From NCBI GenBank assembly GCA_963854735.1, contig OY978104.1, positions 496,001-560,000 on the forward strand: 64,000 bases of DNA, read 5' to 3'. The position numbers were made by a program, and so were the translations under genes. Under the pieces are notes generated by a model. It made no database searches, was not told where the DNA came from, and saw only the letters and a program-made list of their open reading frames with translations. This document shows, one piece after another, positions 22,184 through 33,900 of this stretch. Numbering within the stretch: position 1 is the first letter of the stretch; each line of letters begins with the position of its first letter. The DNA comes from Marvania coccoides (lineage: Eukaryota > Chlorophyta > Trebouxiophyceae > Chlorellales > Chlorellaceae).

Positions 22184-23350
22184 ATGCAAAGAGAGTCTCG
22201 GTCGGGAGGCAGCCCGTCGTCCGAAACCCGTCCGCTGTGCCTTCTTTTCGGTTGGCTTGGCGCGGGCGAGCGCCCTCTGGCCAAATATGCCAGTCTCTAT
22301 CAAGAGCTGGGGGCAGAGGTGGCGGTCATGCGGCCCACCCCCCTTCAAACCGCCGTCCCGCGCCTCCAGGCCCGCAATGCCCTCAAATACTTGCGCCAAC
22401 TGCTAGCAAGCCCCGCTGGGAGAGGCAGCGGCCCTGTTTTAGTGCAGTGCATGAGCAACGCCGGGTGGCTGGCATTCGGCACCATGCTGCACCTCGCAGC
22501 CGTCTCGGAGCGCGCCGATTTTACCGCCGGTTTTGGCGCCACCGCCCCCCATGCCGCCCAAACTCTGCAAGAGTTTCGGGGAATTCTCTCAAGGGTTTCT
22601 GGGGTCGTGCTGGATTCCGCGCCCTCCTTTGCGACACCCGACATCTGGGCGCGGGGTGCCGTAGCTGCTGCGCTGGGCAAACCGGCTGTGGGCATTGAAG
22701 AGGAGTACCCCGCGACGGTGGCTGCAGTATACAAAATTACCGAACGGTACTTGGCGCTGCCGTCGATTTCCAGGCATTTGCGAGACACACGACTAGCGTG
22801 GGCCAAGGCAAGCATGGTTTTGTTCTTTTAAAAATGATGTATAAAATATACAATTTTGGGTTTATTTGGGCTGGAATTTACGTTTCATTTGGAAAGTAAG
22901 AGTCAGTTCCTCTTTTTAATACGTTTTTCTATGCAGACGGCTCCGCTGGCGCCGCAGCTCTATCTGTACTCCGTGGCTGACGAGCTCATCCCGGCGTCGC
23001 ACGTGGAGGTGTTCATGGCGCAGCAGGCAAAGCGGGGCGTGACGATAGCTTCCCATGTTTGGGGGGAATCAGGCCATTGTGAGTTTGATAGTATAAGACT
23101 GCGAATTTAGGGATTGTATATTTGTTCTTTGTATTCGAACCTTCACGTTATGGACTATAGTTGCCAATAAAATTGTCCCGGTAACTGGTAGTCGCCATTG
23201 GGAATTTTCAACTAACTGATCGTCGCCATGTTTTTATTTATATTTTTAGGCGAGCACTTGCGAGACCATCCTGAACAGTATAGAAAGTTGGTGCAGACGT
23301 TCATGGAGCGGTGCTTGACCGACGTGGGGGGCGTAGCAAACTGGGTATAA
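22184..23350 (+). CDS. TMEM53/DUF829 alpha/beta-hydrolase-like protein
   Basis: Three exons, 22184-22807, 22937-23078 and 23250-23350, 288 residues. The DUF829 (TMEM53) pattern is clear: LLFGWLGAGERPLAKYASLY near residue 20, the nucleophile region CMSNAGW, YSVADELIPASHVE with the acidic residue, and ESGHCEHLRDHP with the His. Animal TMEM53 sits at the nuclear envelope/ER; the catalytic activity of the family is not established. Intron 1 most simply uses a GC donor (GCCAAG|GCAAGC); an in-phase GT (AGCATG|GTTTTG) is a weaker alternative. An in-frame ATG at 22070 would add 38 residues; the later start was preferred because the extension looks like 5' UTR. Confidence 0.8.
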
Positions 23351-23368
23351 ACTGACTGACTGACCAAC

Positions 23369-23386
23369 TCTCTCTCTCTCTCTCTA
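23369..23386. repeat. (TC)n microsatellite
   Basis: Short CT run followed by ATATAT in the convergent spacer between the TMEM53-like and rhomboid genes. Confidence 0.8.
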
Positions 23387-23566
23387 CATATATATATTTA
23401 ATAAATATTCTAATAATTTAGCTTCAATGATACTGTACCGAAGCCTCTTATTTCTCCCGGATTTGGTAATGAACTCCTCACGCAGTAGTTACATACAAAA
23501 TAATAATACAGAGCGTTTTAAACCAAAAAAATCGGGTCTTTTCCATTCTTCTGCAGCTCCCCTACT

Positions 23567-24809
23567 TCACCACCTGTACCCCTGCGGCCGAATCATGCCC
23601 CGCCTGAACGCCAGGTAGAAAGCAAGCCCTGTTGCTGCCCCGCCCAGGTGCCCGGCATGGGCCACGTTGCTAGAGCCCCCGCCGTTTATTGTCCCGCCCA
23701 GGTCATTCCTACAGCAGATTTCAGATTTTGCGCGTGAAATGAAATCGAGGGACATAGATGCGCAATGGCGGTGTTATTTTCGTCGCGTTTCGCATTATAG
23801 TATATCAAGAGGGAAATCGGGGGAGAAACCGCAGATGTTTTGGCATCAATTAAATAAGTAATATTGGGACTCACCACAGCCACAGGAGGCCCAACAGCGC
23901 TGCCGGCATGGGTATGAATCCGTAAAGCAGGATGGTGCGCGTGGGAAACAGCAGAATGTCCACCAGCATGATAGCATTCACCGCCGCGCTTGCGCCCATT
24001 GCTGCCTTGTACTGCCGCCCAAAGCCGTACCTGCTGCGATCCCGGGCATTGTATAGGGTCCACCCGCAGTGCGCTAAGCTGCCAGCGATCCCTCCAGCCA
24101 GATACAGCAAAAGCAACCTTCAAAATCATTTCAAAACCAAAACAATTGTCACGTATCCATTTTCAACGATAAAAATATTAGCTCTCATTTTCTTTGTTTC
24201 TTTCTTTACTCACCGCCGGCCGCCGAACACTTGGCCCACGCCATTACCGAAGAAATACAGCGAGATGCAGTTGCCGGCCAAGTGCCACGTGTCCATTTGG
24301 CTGAAAGCTGCTGTCACAGCCGTCCACTGCACAATAAAACATCTCCATATGATAAAATAAACCAGCACTGATTGCATTTGATGATAATACTTATGAAATT
24401 TTCTTACCATGCGCCCTGAGCGAAGGGAGTCCACGGACACAACAAAGTGCTTGGAGACAAAGTTGGGGTCGACCCGCCAGAGGAGGTAGACGGCGCCATT
24501 GGCGGCAATGAGCGACCAGATTACTTTGGACGGGTCAGCGTCAAATTGCCGAAAGCGGGACAGCCAGGAAGAAGGGCGAGGAGGAAAGGACATGCGGTGG
24601 ACCCCACGGGTGGAGGGCTGCTGTCCACGCAAGACTGCGCGAGCGAGTGAAGTAGAGAGGTGGTGGTGCTTCATGGTGGTCGCACCAGAGGTAGCGGTGA
24701 GCCGAGCAGCGATGGAGTAGGAGGAACTTGAAGAAGCTTCCCCTGCAGCGCCCCTGCGAGTCGATTGGGACAGCAGCGAAGCCGCGAGCTGCCACGCTGA
24801 TCTTCGCAT
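23567..24809 (-). CDS. Mitochondrial-type rhomboid serine protease
   Basis: Four exons (24809-24408, 24326-24214, 24117-23875, 23708-23567), 299 residues in perfect phase. The first 75 residues are Arg/Ser/Ala-rich with almost no acidic residues, a good mitochondrial presequence. The core has WHLAGN (His and Asn of the oxyanion side), YGFIPMPAALLG, the catalytic serine region MGASAAVNAIMLVDILLFP and catalytic His in HAGHLGG. Together these match plant RBL12/PARL-type rhomboids, which cut proteins in the inner mitochondrial membrane. The usual G-x-S-G motif reads G-A-S-A here. About six TM segments are visible. Confidence 0.88.
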
Positions 24810-25010
24810 TGCGCAGGATGGGTTTCAGCGAGCGAAGAGTCAATTGATCAGTTTTTTAATTGTTTTTTTTGTGTGCCGATAAATAGCTGGTCGCTTCGGT
24901 CTTTTCAAAATCACAAAAACCTGGGCTATTCATGCAGCGTGTTCTCATTTTTATAATAATGAAATTAGCAGAGAAAATTTTGGCCACTGGTCTCCTCTCA
25001 ACTACTCTTT

Positions 25011-25767
25011 TTACAACGCATCTCTGCTGGCTATTCGGCTCGCAATGGCCTCCTCCAGGCTGCCCACCTTCAGCTCATCGTCCGTCACCTTGTGAACCTT
25101 CCTCAACTGCGCTACATCTGCCAATTGTGGCAACTCTGCCACCTCCGCTGCAGTCCCCTGCACCAGCGCCCCCAGCCGCTGCAGTTCCTCTGGCGTGGCG
25201 TTGAACCTCGCGATCAAGAGGTGGCTGCACGTCTCGTTCACCCCAAACCTCGTCAGCGATTGCCCAATCTTCACAGGCGGAAATAAAAAAAAGAATTAGC
25301 GGAAACTTGTGACGAGCTTGAACGGGACGTTTAATTCTAGAAAACTGGCTAGGTTGATGGTGTCTTTTCTCACGTGTTTGTTCCCTCCTACGCCAAACAC
25401 TAGTTCAGCGTGGAGGGAGCGGGTCTTCAACGCCGACCGCTGTTGCAAAGCCAACGCCAACCTGGCAGCCACGTGCAACACGAAGAGATCCGGCACAAGG
25501 GTGGCGTTCAGCACCGCGGCTTCGGGATCCAGGCTGCTTGAGACAATGAGCTCTCGGAGTTGCCTGCACGGAAAAAGGAGAAGATTGAGAATGTGTTGGC
25601 AAGGGAGACTCCGTCGTCTGTGCTGCATGCATGTAGCGGTTAAATCTAGAAAAAAATGTGGCGACTTACGCTGTGTTTCGTACGTCTTTTATCAAGAGAA
25701 CTGAGAGCTGGTCGCTTGGGAAATCCTCAAATTTTAAAGTCATCGCCGATGGGGCCGCCGCTGCCAT
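25011..25767 (-). CDS. CGI121: KEOPS complex subunit Cgi121/TPRKB
   Basis: Three exons, 25767-25670, 25563-25374 and 25268-25011, 181 residues. The family signature runs across the exon joins: ALKTRSLHAELVFGVGGNKH then IGQSLTRFGV, preceded by NATLVPDLFVLHVAARLAL. Cgi121 binds the kinase Bud32/TPRKB partner and presents tRNA in the KEOPS complex, which makes the t6A modification at position 37 of ANN-decoding tRNAs. Length fits the family (about 175-185). Start ATG is followed by an Ala-rich run and then the usual beta-strand region. It is divergent from the OSCA-like gene, about 244 bp apart. Confidence 0.88.
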
Positions 25768-26010
25768 CTTAGAGGTGGTTGTGATCAGTAGAAACCGATT
25801 CAAAACTGTGGCGCAGTGCGCCAGGAGGCGGGGAGGGGCTCTCTAAAGTTGCGCCTTCTTGAAACCGTTGCGAGCTGTTTCAATGGTTCAATTTATTTTT
25901 TAGCTAATATTATTCGCAACATAATGCACAAAATGCAGCACATTAGATAGGGTAGAAATGCAAGTGCGGCACTGAGCGCCATTGCGCTGACACTTGCGGA
26001 GTCAGAATCA

Positions 26011-29000
26011 ATGTCTTCTTCTTACAACAGCGACCAGGGCAGCCAGCCCTCGTCGGCGCCGGCTCTTCCATCCGACTCTGATCTAGACGATGTCATCGCG
26101 CCGCGCTGGGTGCAAGCGGTCTACGGCCCTCCACCTCCAATGGTAGCCATCCCAGTTCCAGCCCCTATTTACGTCGCCAGCACGCCGGAGCCCGCGGGCG
26201 CCTGGAACGCAGCAACCCCGGCGGCATATCCCGCGGCCTACAACATCAACGCCTACACCCCTGGCGCCTTTCCTTACGGCGGCGGCCCTCACGCCGGTAT
26301 GATGCATCGAGTGCGCTCCCCCTCCACCTCCACCCACCCAGAGGCCTCCCCTGAAAGCGCCGACGACAGTGATACCTCCAGCCCCGAAGGCAGCCCCACG
26401 AAGACGCCGCTGTTCTCCGGAGGGGACGTGGAAAATGGCAGCAGCGGGGACGGCATGAAGCCGTCGGGGCTGCCGCTGGTGGACCCCACGATGCCGTCCA
26501 GGTCCATCGCCATGCGGGAGCGCCGCAAACAGCAGCTGCGCACCTGCGACAAGGACTCTTTCGGGGTGCCGCTTCCCTCGACTCGTCGCCCCTTCAGCAT
26601 CTTCGCGTCGCCGTTTTCGGTGGCGGAGGTGTGCACGGGGCTGGGGGTGTACCTTTCCAGCGTGCAGGCGGCGGTGCTGCTGGCGCTGCTGCTCTCCATC
26701 TGCAGCATTTACCCGCTCGTGGACAACGTAAAGTCCCAGCGCTGGGCGGACGAGTACAAGCTCACAAACGTACGCTCGCTGATTTTAACCAATACCCCAA
26801 TCTTACCAGTGTTTATTTGTTATAAATTTTGCTAATGCTAGTTATTTAAGCACCCTTTTTTCTTTATTTATTTGTCACATTTTTTCATCAGTTTCATTGC
26901 TTTGCCAATGCAACGCTGCTTCTAACAATTTCCCTCGTTAAATGCGCGTTTATTTGCTGCGTGCAGAAGTACCAGGTGGTGGCCACCTGCTCCAAGGGGT
27001 GGGAGCTCAATTCCTGGATCACGGCTGGCACCATCGGCGGCCACTGCAGCGAGGGGCCATACACCAGCAGCTACGACTGCGCGGCGCGGTGCGTGTGGAA
27101 GCCCGAGAAGCTGCAGCAGCCCCAGTGCAAGAACGTGCAGCCGCCGGCGATCGCCCCTCCAGGGACTGCCGCCGCCAACGCCACATCGTTTCAAAACCGA
27201 AGAATGAAGCTGGAGGGCAAGTGCGCGCAGCACCTGCCGTGCCTCAACTCCCAGAGCGACCCCACTGCCCCAGACGGGCCCTGCCTGTGCTGCAACATGG
27301 AGTTAGACCCGACGGCCACGGGTGCTAACCCCCGGGTTTCTGCGGGGCAGTTGTGGATGTTTTTCGTGGGGCAGCTGGTGTTCATGGCGTGGATGCTGTT
27401 CCTGGTGCACACGCAGCTCAAGGCGGTGCACATCCAAGGCACCCGCGTGGTGGGGGCTTCTGACTATTCGGTGTGGATATCAGGAATTTCGAAGACTCGG
27501 GCTGAGGACGGCCCGCTGTCGCACTGGTGCGGGCAGTTTGGGCCCGTGGTGGCGGCATTCAACGTCCCCTCGGTGGGGGACGCGCTGCGGGTGGGGCGAC
27601 GCGTGGCTGCGCTGCAGGCTCGAAAAGCCGAGGCCGACGCCTTTGAAGGCTCCACCTCGTGCAACCCGCTGCAGTGGCTGTACCGCAAGGTGTGCGTGGG
27701 GCGGAAACGCGCGCTGGAGGAGACGCTGGAGCAGCAGCAGCGCAAGCTGGCTATTTATGAGCGCCAAGAGAGCGAGCCCACAGGGCAAGGGCTGGTCACC
27801 TTTGAGTTCTCGGAGACCGCGGCGGGGGCGATCGCGGACTTTGACCGCCCCCCGCTGCGTGCGGCTCTAGATTGGACAACTTGCGGGCTCACGAACGCCA
27901 CGCCGAAGCTGCACGGCTCCGTGGTGAAACTAGAGCGCGCCCCTGAGCCTTCAGATATTCTGTGGGAGCACACCAACTGCACGGGCACCCCCGCGGTGCT
28001 GCGCCGCGTATGGTCGTGGACGATCACCACCCTTATCATTTTCGCCGGCGCCGGGATCCAGTACGGGCTGGCGGTGGTGGCGGAGCGCCTGCGCCGCGAC
28101 CGCATGCTGGCTGAGTACGCTGCGGGCACGGGGGACGAGTGGGCGATGCAGCAGGCGGACAACAAGACCTTTCGCCTCCGCACCATCAGCGTGCTTGCCG
28201 GAGTGGTCAGTTATATTAGAAAAAAGAAAAAGAAATGACAATGTTTATGCCTTTTTATCACAGTGGCCACAGCTCCATTTTCCACCCAAATTACATGGAA
28301 ATGCCCCCCTTTTTCGCTTCATTCATTCTACCACATGAAATTGCGGTTTTGCAGGTCGTGGTGACCATCAACTTGACGATTATGCTGACCGTGCGGGCGC
28401 TGTCGTGGTACGAGCGCTGGACCACGCGGACTTCGATGGAGCGCTGGGTGATGCTGAAACTCTCCCTCTCGCAGCTGCTCAACGCTTTTGCGGCCCCCAT
28501 GCTGGCTGCCTACCTGTCTGGCAACCGCTCTGGGTGGTATAGCAGGGGCGGTCTCATGGAGGCGGCTTTCTTCGTGCAGTGCATCAACGCGCTGGTGCCC
28601 CCGCTGTTTCACCTCCTGGGCCTGGGAGACAAGATCAAGTACTTCCTCCTGTCGCGCTTCTCCAGGACGCAGGTATGCAGCAACACCAACCATAACCGAA
28701 CTCAGATACTTTTTTTCTTCCTCTCTTGATCGCTCTAAAACCCTTTATAATGTATATTTCTCTCCCCCTTCTAATTTTTTATCGTCTGTTATCCGTATTA
28801 ATCGCAGCCGATGCTGAACCAGCTGCTGGCCCCGCCGCCATTCCCCATGGCAGAGCAGTACGCTGCATCAGTCACTACCCTGGGTCTAGCGCTTTGGTTC
28901 ATGCCAGTACTGCCCATCAGCCCCCTCATCGCGCTGGTGGGATTGTCGGTGTCCTACTGCGCCAACAAGTGGGTGGCACTGCGCAGGGCAGCAGCGCCAC

Positions 29001-30364
29001 CCCACCTGTCGGGCATGGTGACCTCGCCGCTCAACTGGCTGCTGCGCCTGCTGCCCCTGGTGCAGCTGGTCCTCATGAAGGAGCTCTACTTCAATGTTAG
29101 TATATATATATATATATAAAGCAGCTTTTATTATTTTGTTGTATAAAACAACCAATTTTCTGCCGTGATTGATTTGCAAATTTAAGGCTGACAATTGTGA
29201 TTTTTCTTTCTTTTTCTGCAGGATTACCCGACGATCGACCCCATGTTCTACACTGGCTTGGCATTCTGGACGCTGTTCTGCCTGGCGCCCATCCGCGCGC
29301 TGCTGGGCGCGGTGCGTCGCCGACGCCGCACCAACGCCTCCTCCGGCCTCTCCTACCACCGCCTGCTGGGTGGGAAGCGGCTGGGGGTGGGAGAGGTCTA
29401 CTCGCCCCTGGTGCCCAAGCCCTGCAGCCGAAAATTCAAGGAGAAGGTGGCAGCGACGTTTGCCCAGTTGGCGCCTGCGTGCTTCGATTCAATTTTGAAT
29501 GGAGACGACGTGGCCAAATTTCTGTTTGGAGACAAAGTGGGGCTTATGATGGATGACATGGAGGAGGATGTCATCGAGGGAGGAGTGGGGCCCCAGTGCA
29601 GTCACCCCCCGCAGCAGCAGCAGCAGCAGCAGCAGCAAAATGGCCGCCCGCTGCCGCTGCCGCCGCCGCCGCGAGCCTCCCTGAGAGCCAGCTTCGCGGC
29701 AGGGATGCACGGCACGTGGGCACTACTGTGGCAGCCGCAGGACCCCGACCACCCGGAGGACGTTTTCTTGCCTGCTGCGGGCGGGGAAGCCACCGCTGCT
29801 GATGGTGATGACAGCGACGGCAGCGGCGGCGATGGTGCTAATGAGCCGCTCTCGTCTCACAAGCAGCAGCAGAGGGTGAGGTCACCGCAGCGTGGGCCCA
29901 GGCTAGTGAGTGCCAGCGCCAGCGCCAGCAACGGCGGGAGCAGCGGCGGCAGCGCCGGCCTGCCTGTCACGCAGGTGCTGGGCGCCGGAGAGGCGTCCGA
30001 CTCGGAGGGCTCGGGAGCTCAGCTCTCTGCGGCTGGGTCTGGATCTGGAGGGGCGCAGACGCCGGCTGTTCGGCGGGCTGGCGGTGGCGGCAGCAGGGGC
30101 GTTTCTACCCCCAGGACCGCAGCGCCGGCGCTGATTCCGGCAGTGAGGCACCGCTCCCACCAGCACATGACCGCGCCAGCTACCGCGCCGGCGCCGTCCA
30201 GGATGCAGGGCAGCTTGCGCCGGCAGTACGCGCAACAGCAGCAGCAACAGCCGTCGTCTGGCGGCAATACTGCAGGGGGAGGGGGCAGGGCAGGGCTGAG
30301 TTCTTCGAGCCAGTTCCGGCCGTTGGGCACTGCTCTGCCGCCGCGCTACTTCAACGACCGGTAG
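26011..30364 (+). CDS. OSCA/TMEM63 (CSC1-like) channel-type membrane protein
   Basis: Five exons (26011-26769, 26967-28205, 28355-28672, 28808-29095, 29222-30364), 1248 residues. A disordered Ser/Pro-rich N-terminus (about 1-205) precedes the first TM (VQAAVLLALLLSICSIYPLV) and a Cys-rich extracellular loop (about 255-360) with at least ten Cys. The cytosolic domain carries S-D-I-L-W-E-H-T, the counterpart of the D-x-x-W-E/N-N motif of OSCA proteins, followed by TM segments such as WTITTLIIFAGAGIQYGLAV and INLTIMLTVRALSWY. OSCA/TMEM63 proteins are mechanically or osmotically gated cation channels. The C-terminal 250 residues are disordered, with a Gln run at about 29611-29637. The family call rests on topology and a few motifs. 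It is longer than typical members (700-900). Confidence 0.6.
29611..29637 (+). repeat. (CAG)9 coding repeat (poly-Gln)
   Basis: Nine CAG/GCA units in the last exon of the OSCA-like gene, encoding a run of eight or nine Gln. It lies in a disordered C-terminal region. Confidence 0.9.
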
Positions 30365-30902
30365 TTGTTCGGAAAAAAGCATGAGCGGGGGAGGCTTGAG
30401 AAAATTAATTGGAGCGGAAATTATAGGAGGGGGGAGGCTTGAGAAATAACGAACTGAGAGTGAAAATAACACCGAAAGGGTGACGTGGTTAGTTGGAATA
30501 AGAGGTTTGCATGCAGCTTGCTTGCAGTAAAGCATGACTTATTATTTAATTTTTGTTTTTATCCCCTTTTTTATGAGAGAGTGCAGCCGCCGTTAAACGA
30601 TGTTTTTTTCTTTTCATAAAATAACATTATACATAAAGTTGATATTGCCTTTTACCGACATTTTTTATTTTGATTTTTAACTATATCTTTGAGAGGACAG
30701 GACACTTCCAGGCGGCAGCGGCGGTTCCTCGCCATTCAGTCTGCGCCTTTGCAGCACTTCCTGTTGAGCAATCCTTTAAATTTCCATGCAAAGCTCTCTG
30801 ACAAACGAGAGGGTTTTTCAGGCTCCTGACTGTTAACTAACTTGACACACGCTGCAGTACATTTCTTTTTCAATTGGCATGAATCCAGCGGGCTTTGTTT
30901 TT
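30365..30902. other. Convergent 3' region
   Basis: AT-rich spacer between the stops of the OSCA-like gene and TPP2. No gene recognised. Confidence 0.5.
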
Positions 30903-33900
30903 CTAAAACAGAGGGAACGCGTGATTGATGCGACTCTGCTCCGTCGCCACCCAATGGCCCCATCCCAGGGTCTCCAACAGCTCAGCGCGCATTTGCAGCA
31001 CGTCCTTTCCAGCCGGCTTGTCCTCGGGGTTCACAGCCTTCTCCAGCGCCTTGAGCGCCAGCGCAGCGCGCCCAGCGCGGGCCTCACGCTTCGCCGCCAG
31101 CAGAGCGTGCGCAGCATCCGCAGCAGGGTCCACCCACCGCCTGAGCTGCTCATACGCCGCCTCAAACACGTCCACATCTCCTTGTTTCTTTTCCTCCTTT
31201 CCTGCTGCATCCTCCACTTTCAACAACGCAGCACACTTTGCAGCCAGCGCCTCCACAACAGCTGCTTTATTTTCCTCCATTTCTTTTTTTCTTTTTGCCG
31301 CACCAGCACCCTCCTCGGCGCACTTCCGACCCAGAAATACCGCCAGCGCGGTGTCGTCGATCGCGCCCAGCACCGCATCGGCAGCCGCCACCAACTTGAA
31401 TTGCACCTCCGCCGGTGCGCTTTCCTCCTTTGCTTTCCCGCTCAGCCGCTTCACGCCCTCCCGCAGCAGCGGCAGATGGCCAGGGTACTTGGCCAGCAGA
31501 TCCCCACGCAGCTTCTCGTACGCCGCCGCCTCCTCCTCGCTGCCGCTCTTCATCCCGCCCAAAAATTTGACTTCAGCCTCCCGCACAGCCTCTTTCAGCG
31601 CCTCCTCGGGCGCAGGGGGCGGCGCGTCGCCGTCCGCAGCGTCCGCGCTCGCAGCCGGAGCATCCACCTTCTTAGGAGGCACCAGATAAACCAAGCTCAT
31701 TGCCCCGGGAGCATCCTTGCCGTTGGCTGCAGTCACACCTAAAGAAAGACTGCCCACGAGCTGGCGCCCCGCAGTAGCGTCCTTGGGGAGCTTTTCCTCA
31801 GGTACGGGGCCCAAGAACAGCGATGCCGACTCCCCAGGGCACAGCTGCCGCTCTTTTGATATGGCGTCTTTGCCGCGAACGGCGTCGGCGTTGCTGGAGT
31901 AGATGGGAACCGCCACGGAGGCTTCCAGCTTGCGCTCTGCCAGCATGGGGAGCGCGCGGAAACGGTCCAGCAGCGCGGGGTCTTCGTGGCGCAGCAGCAG
32001 GTGGATGGTGTAGTCGCCCTGAAAAATCAGTTGGTTGAATAAACCATTGTTACCGTTAACGTAGTACAGATCATGAAGTTGAACGGTTGGGTAATTATGG
32101 GGTTTGACTATGGCAATGATTGGGCATTACGTAAATGCTACAATTGAAATAAACTTGAAATTAATTGCTAGCCATGCACTGCTGGTTCCCAGAGCATCGA
32201 GCAACTCAAAAAATAAAAATAAAATTAACCGACCTTCTTGAGGGTAGCTGCTTCCGGATAGATGTCTCCCACTGACAGCAGCTGCCGGTTGTCGTCCCGT
32301 ACCCAGTACATCTGCGCCTCAATTTCACCGTCATAGACGTAGCGGTTGAGCAGCGGTACTCGGGGGGTGACCTTGCCGCCCTCGGTGAGCGACAGCTTGT
32401 AGGTCAACAGCAGCGAGTGGATGGTGCGGCCGCCAGGCAGCACATCCCTACAACAAACAATTAGTTTCGAGGGAAAATACAAAATTAATATACATAACAT
32501 AATACAAAGTTAAAACATATGAAAAAAAAAGTTAACAACTATTTCGGAGGCAATGTTTTGGAGTATATAGACAGATACAGATCGCTGCTCTCACCTGGGG
32601 CCTTTCAGCGGCGCCAGCTCGGCGTCCGTGGGGCGCAGCGGAATGCGCACCGCCTCCAGCTTTGCGGACGGCTTGAATCGCTCCCGTCGCAGCGGCGCCC
32701 GCGCCAGCACCTTCACCGGCCCGCCCGCGCCGTCCAACACCGCGCCGTCGCCGAACACGTCGGCCTCCACGCCATGGAATGAAATTTCTACGTCCAAGGT
32801 GGCATCGCCAAGGCTTGACCAGTATTGAGCCACAGTGAGCTCCAGGGTGGTGCCCTGGGCGACCTTAAAGGTCGCCACACTCTCGCCTGCAATTATTAAA
32901 AATTTTAAAAGCAATAAGGGGTCAAATCACGAGGGGATACATGATCAACGCGATAATAATACTGGGTCTATGAGGCCTAAAAACAACGATTTTACGGTGT
33001 GAGAAAGGCATGCGAGACCTTGGGACTGACCTCTGGGTGACAGCTGCACAAATGAGCGGTACTCCGAGTCGGAGTAGCGCGTGTGGGGGCGAATGGCGGT
33101 GGCCCGCACCATATACGCTTTGGGCGTCTCAGAAGCCAAGGTCTTGAGCTTCAACTCCGCCCAGGAGGCGCCGTGGGGCACAGACACGAACTTGCGCATC
33201 TCATGGCCCGGGTAGAAAGCTTCTTGGCCGAGATCGATGGTGGCTTCCTGCTCCTCGGCAGCGGCAGCACCGGAGGTGGCCAGCAGCCGCCCCGGCTGGG
33301 AGGCCAGCAGCAGGGGCTTGACAAGGGTGATGGGCACCCGGACCTGCAAAAATAAATGTACAATAATAATCGATTTATAAAATAAAATACAGAAAGGGAG
33401 CCAAAAAAAAATTTATACAACAAAATAAATTAATGCGTTTGAAAGAATGTGTGATGCACGTAACCATTACAAATAACGTACCAATGGGCCACGCCACTCG
33501 GCAGTACTATCGTACGCCCTCACTTCTGCATAATGCAGCCCTTCTGGGAGACCCCGGGGGTCCACCTCCACCTCGAACGAGCGCCCGTTGTGGTGCAGCA
33601 GCAGCAGCGAAGGGCATTTGACCCAGGGGGCGGTGGTTTCCACCCGAAGCTTCAATTCAACGCCCAGCCGCTGCGTGGCGAGGTCGGCGTCCTCTTTCAG
33701 CCCCGGTTTAATCTCCACAGCCCAGGTGGTGGGGCCAAGACCGTCGGCGGGGTCCCTCAGGTAAATTCCTGCGTTTTTTGCGATCAAATTGGAGTAAAAT
33801 TCAGTTCAGCCTCTGATGACCAAAGTAAATATTATAAATTAATAATATAATAATATTATTATATTTTGGAGGCCAAAATGTTTTTGAGTGGATTTTGTAT

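Noticed and set aside
23130..23150. GGTTCGAATAC on the minus strand, resembling a tRNA T-loop
   Set aside because: The flanking bases do not pair as a T-stem and no cloverleaf could be drawn.
28691..28817. Possible transposon end at AT-rich runs inside the OSCA-like gene
   Set aside because: The run is an ordinary intron with GT-AG borders and consistent phase; no inverted repeats.
29101..29120. TA repeat as a possible replication or regulatory element
   Set aside because: It sits just inside an intron donor of the OSCA-like gene and is a simple microsatellite.
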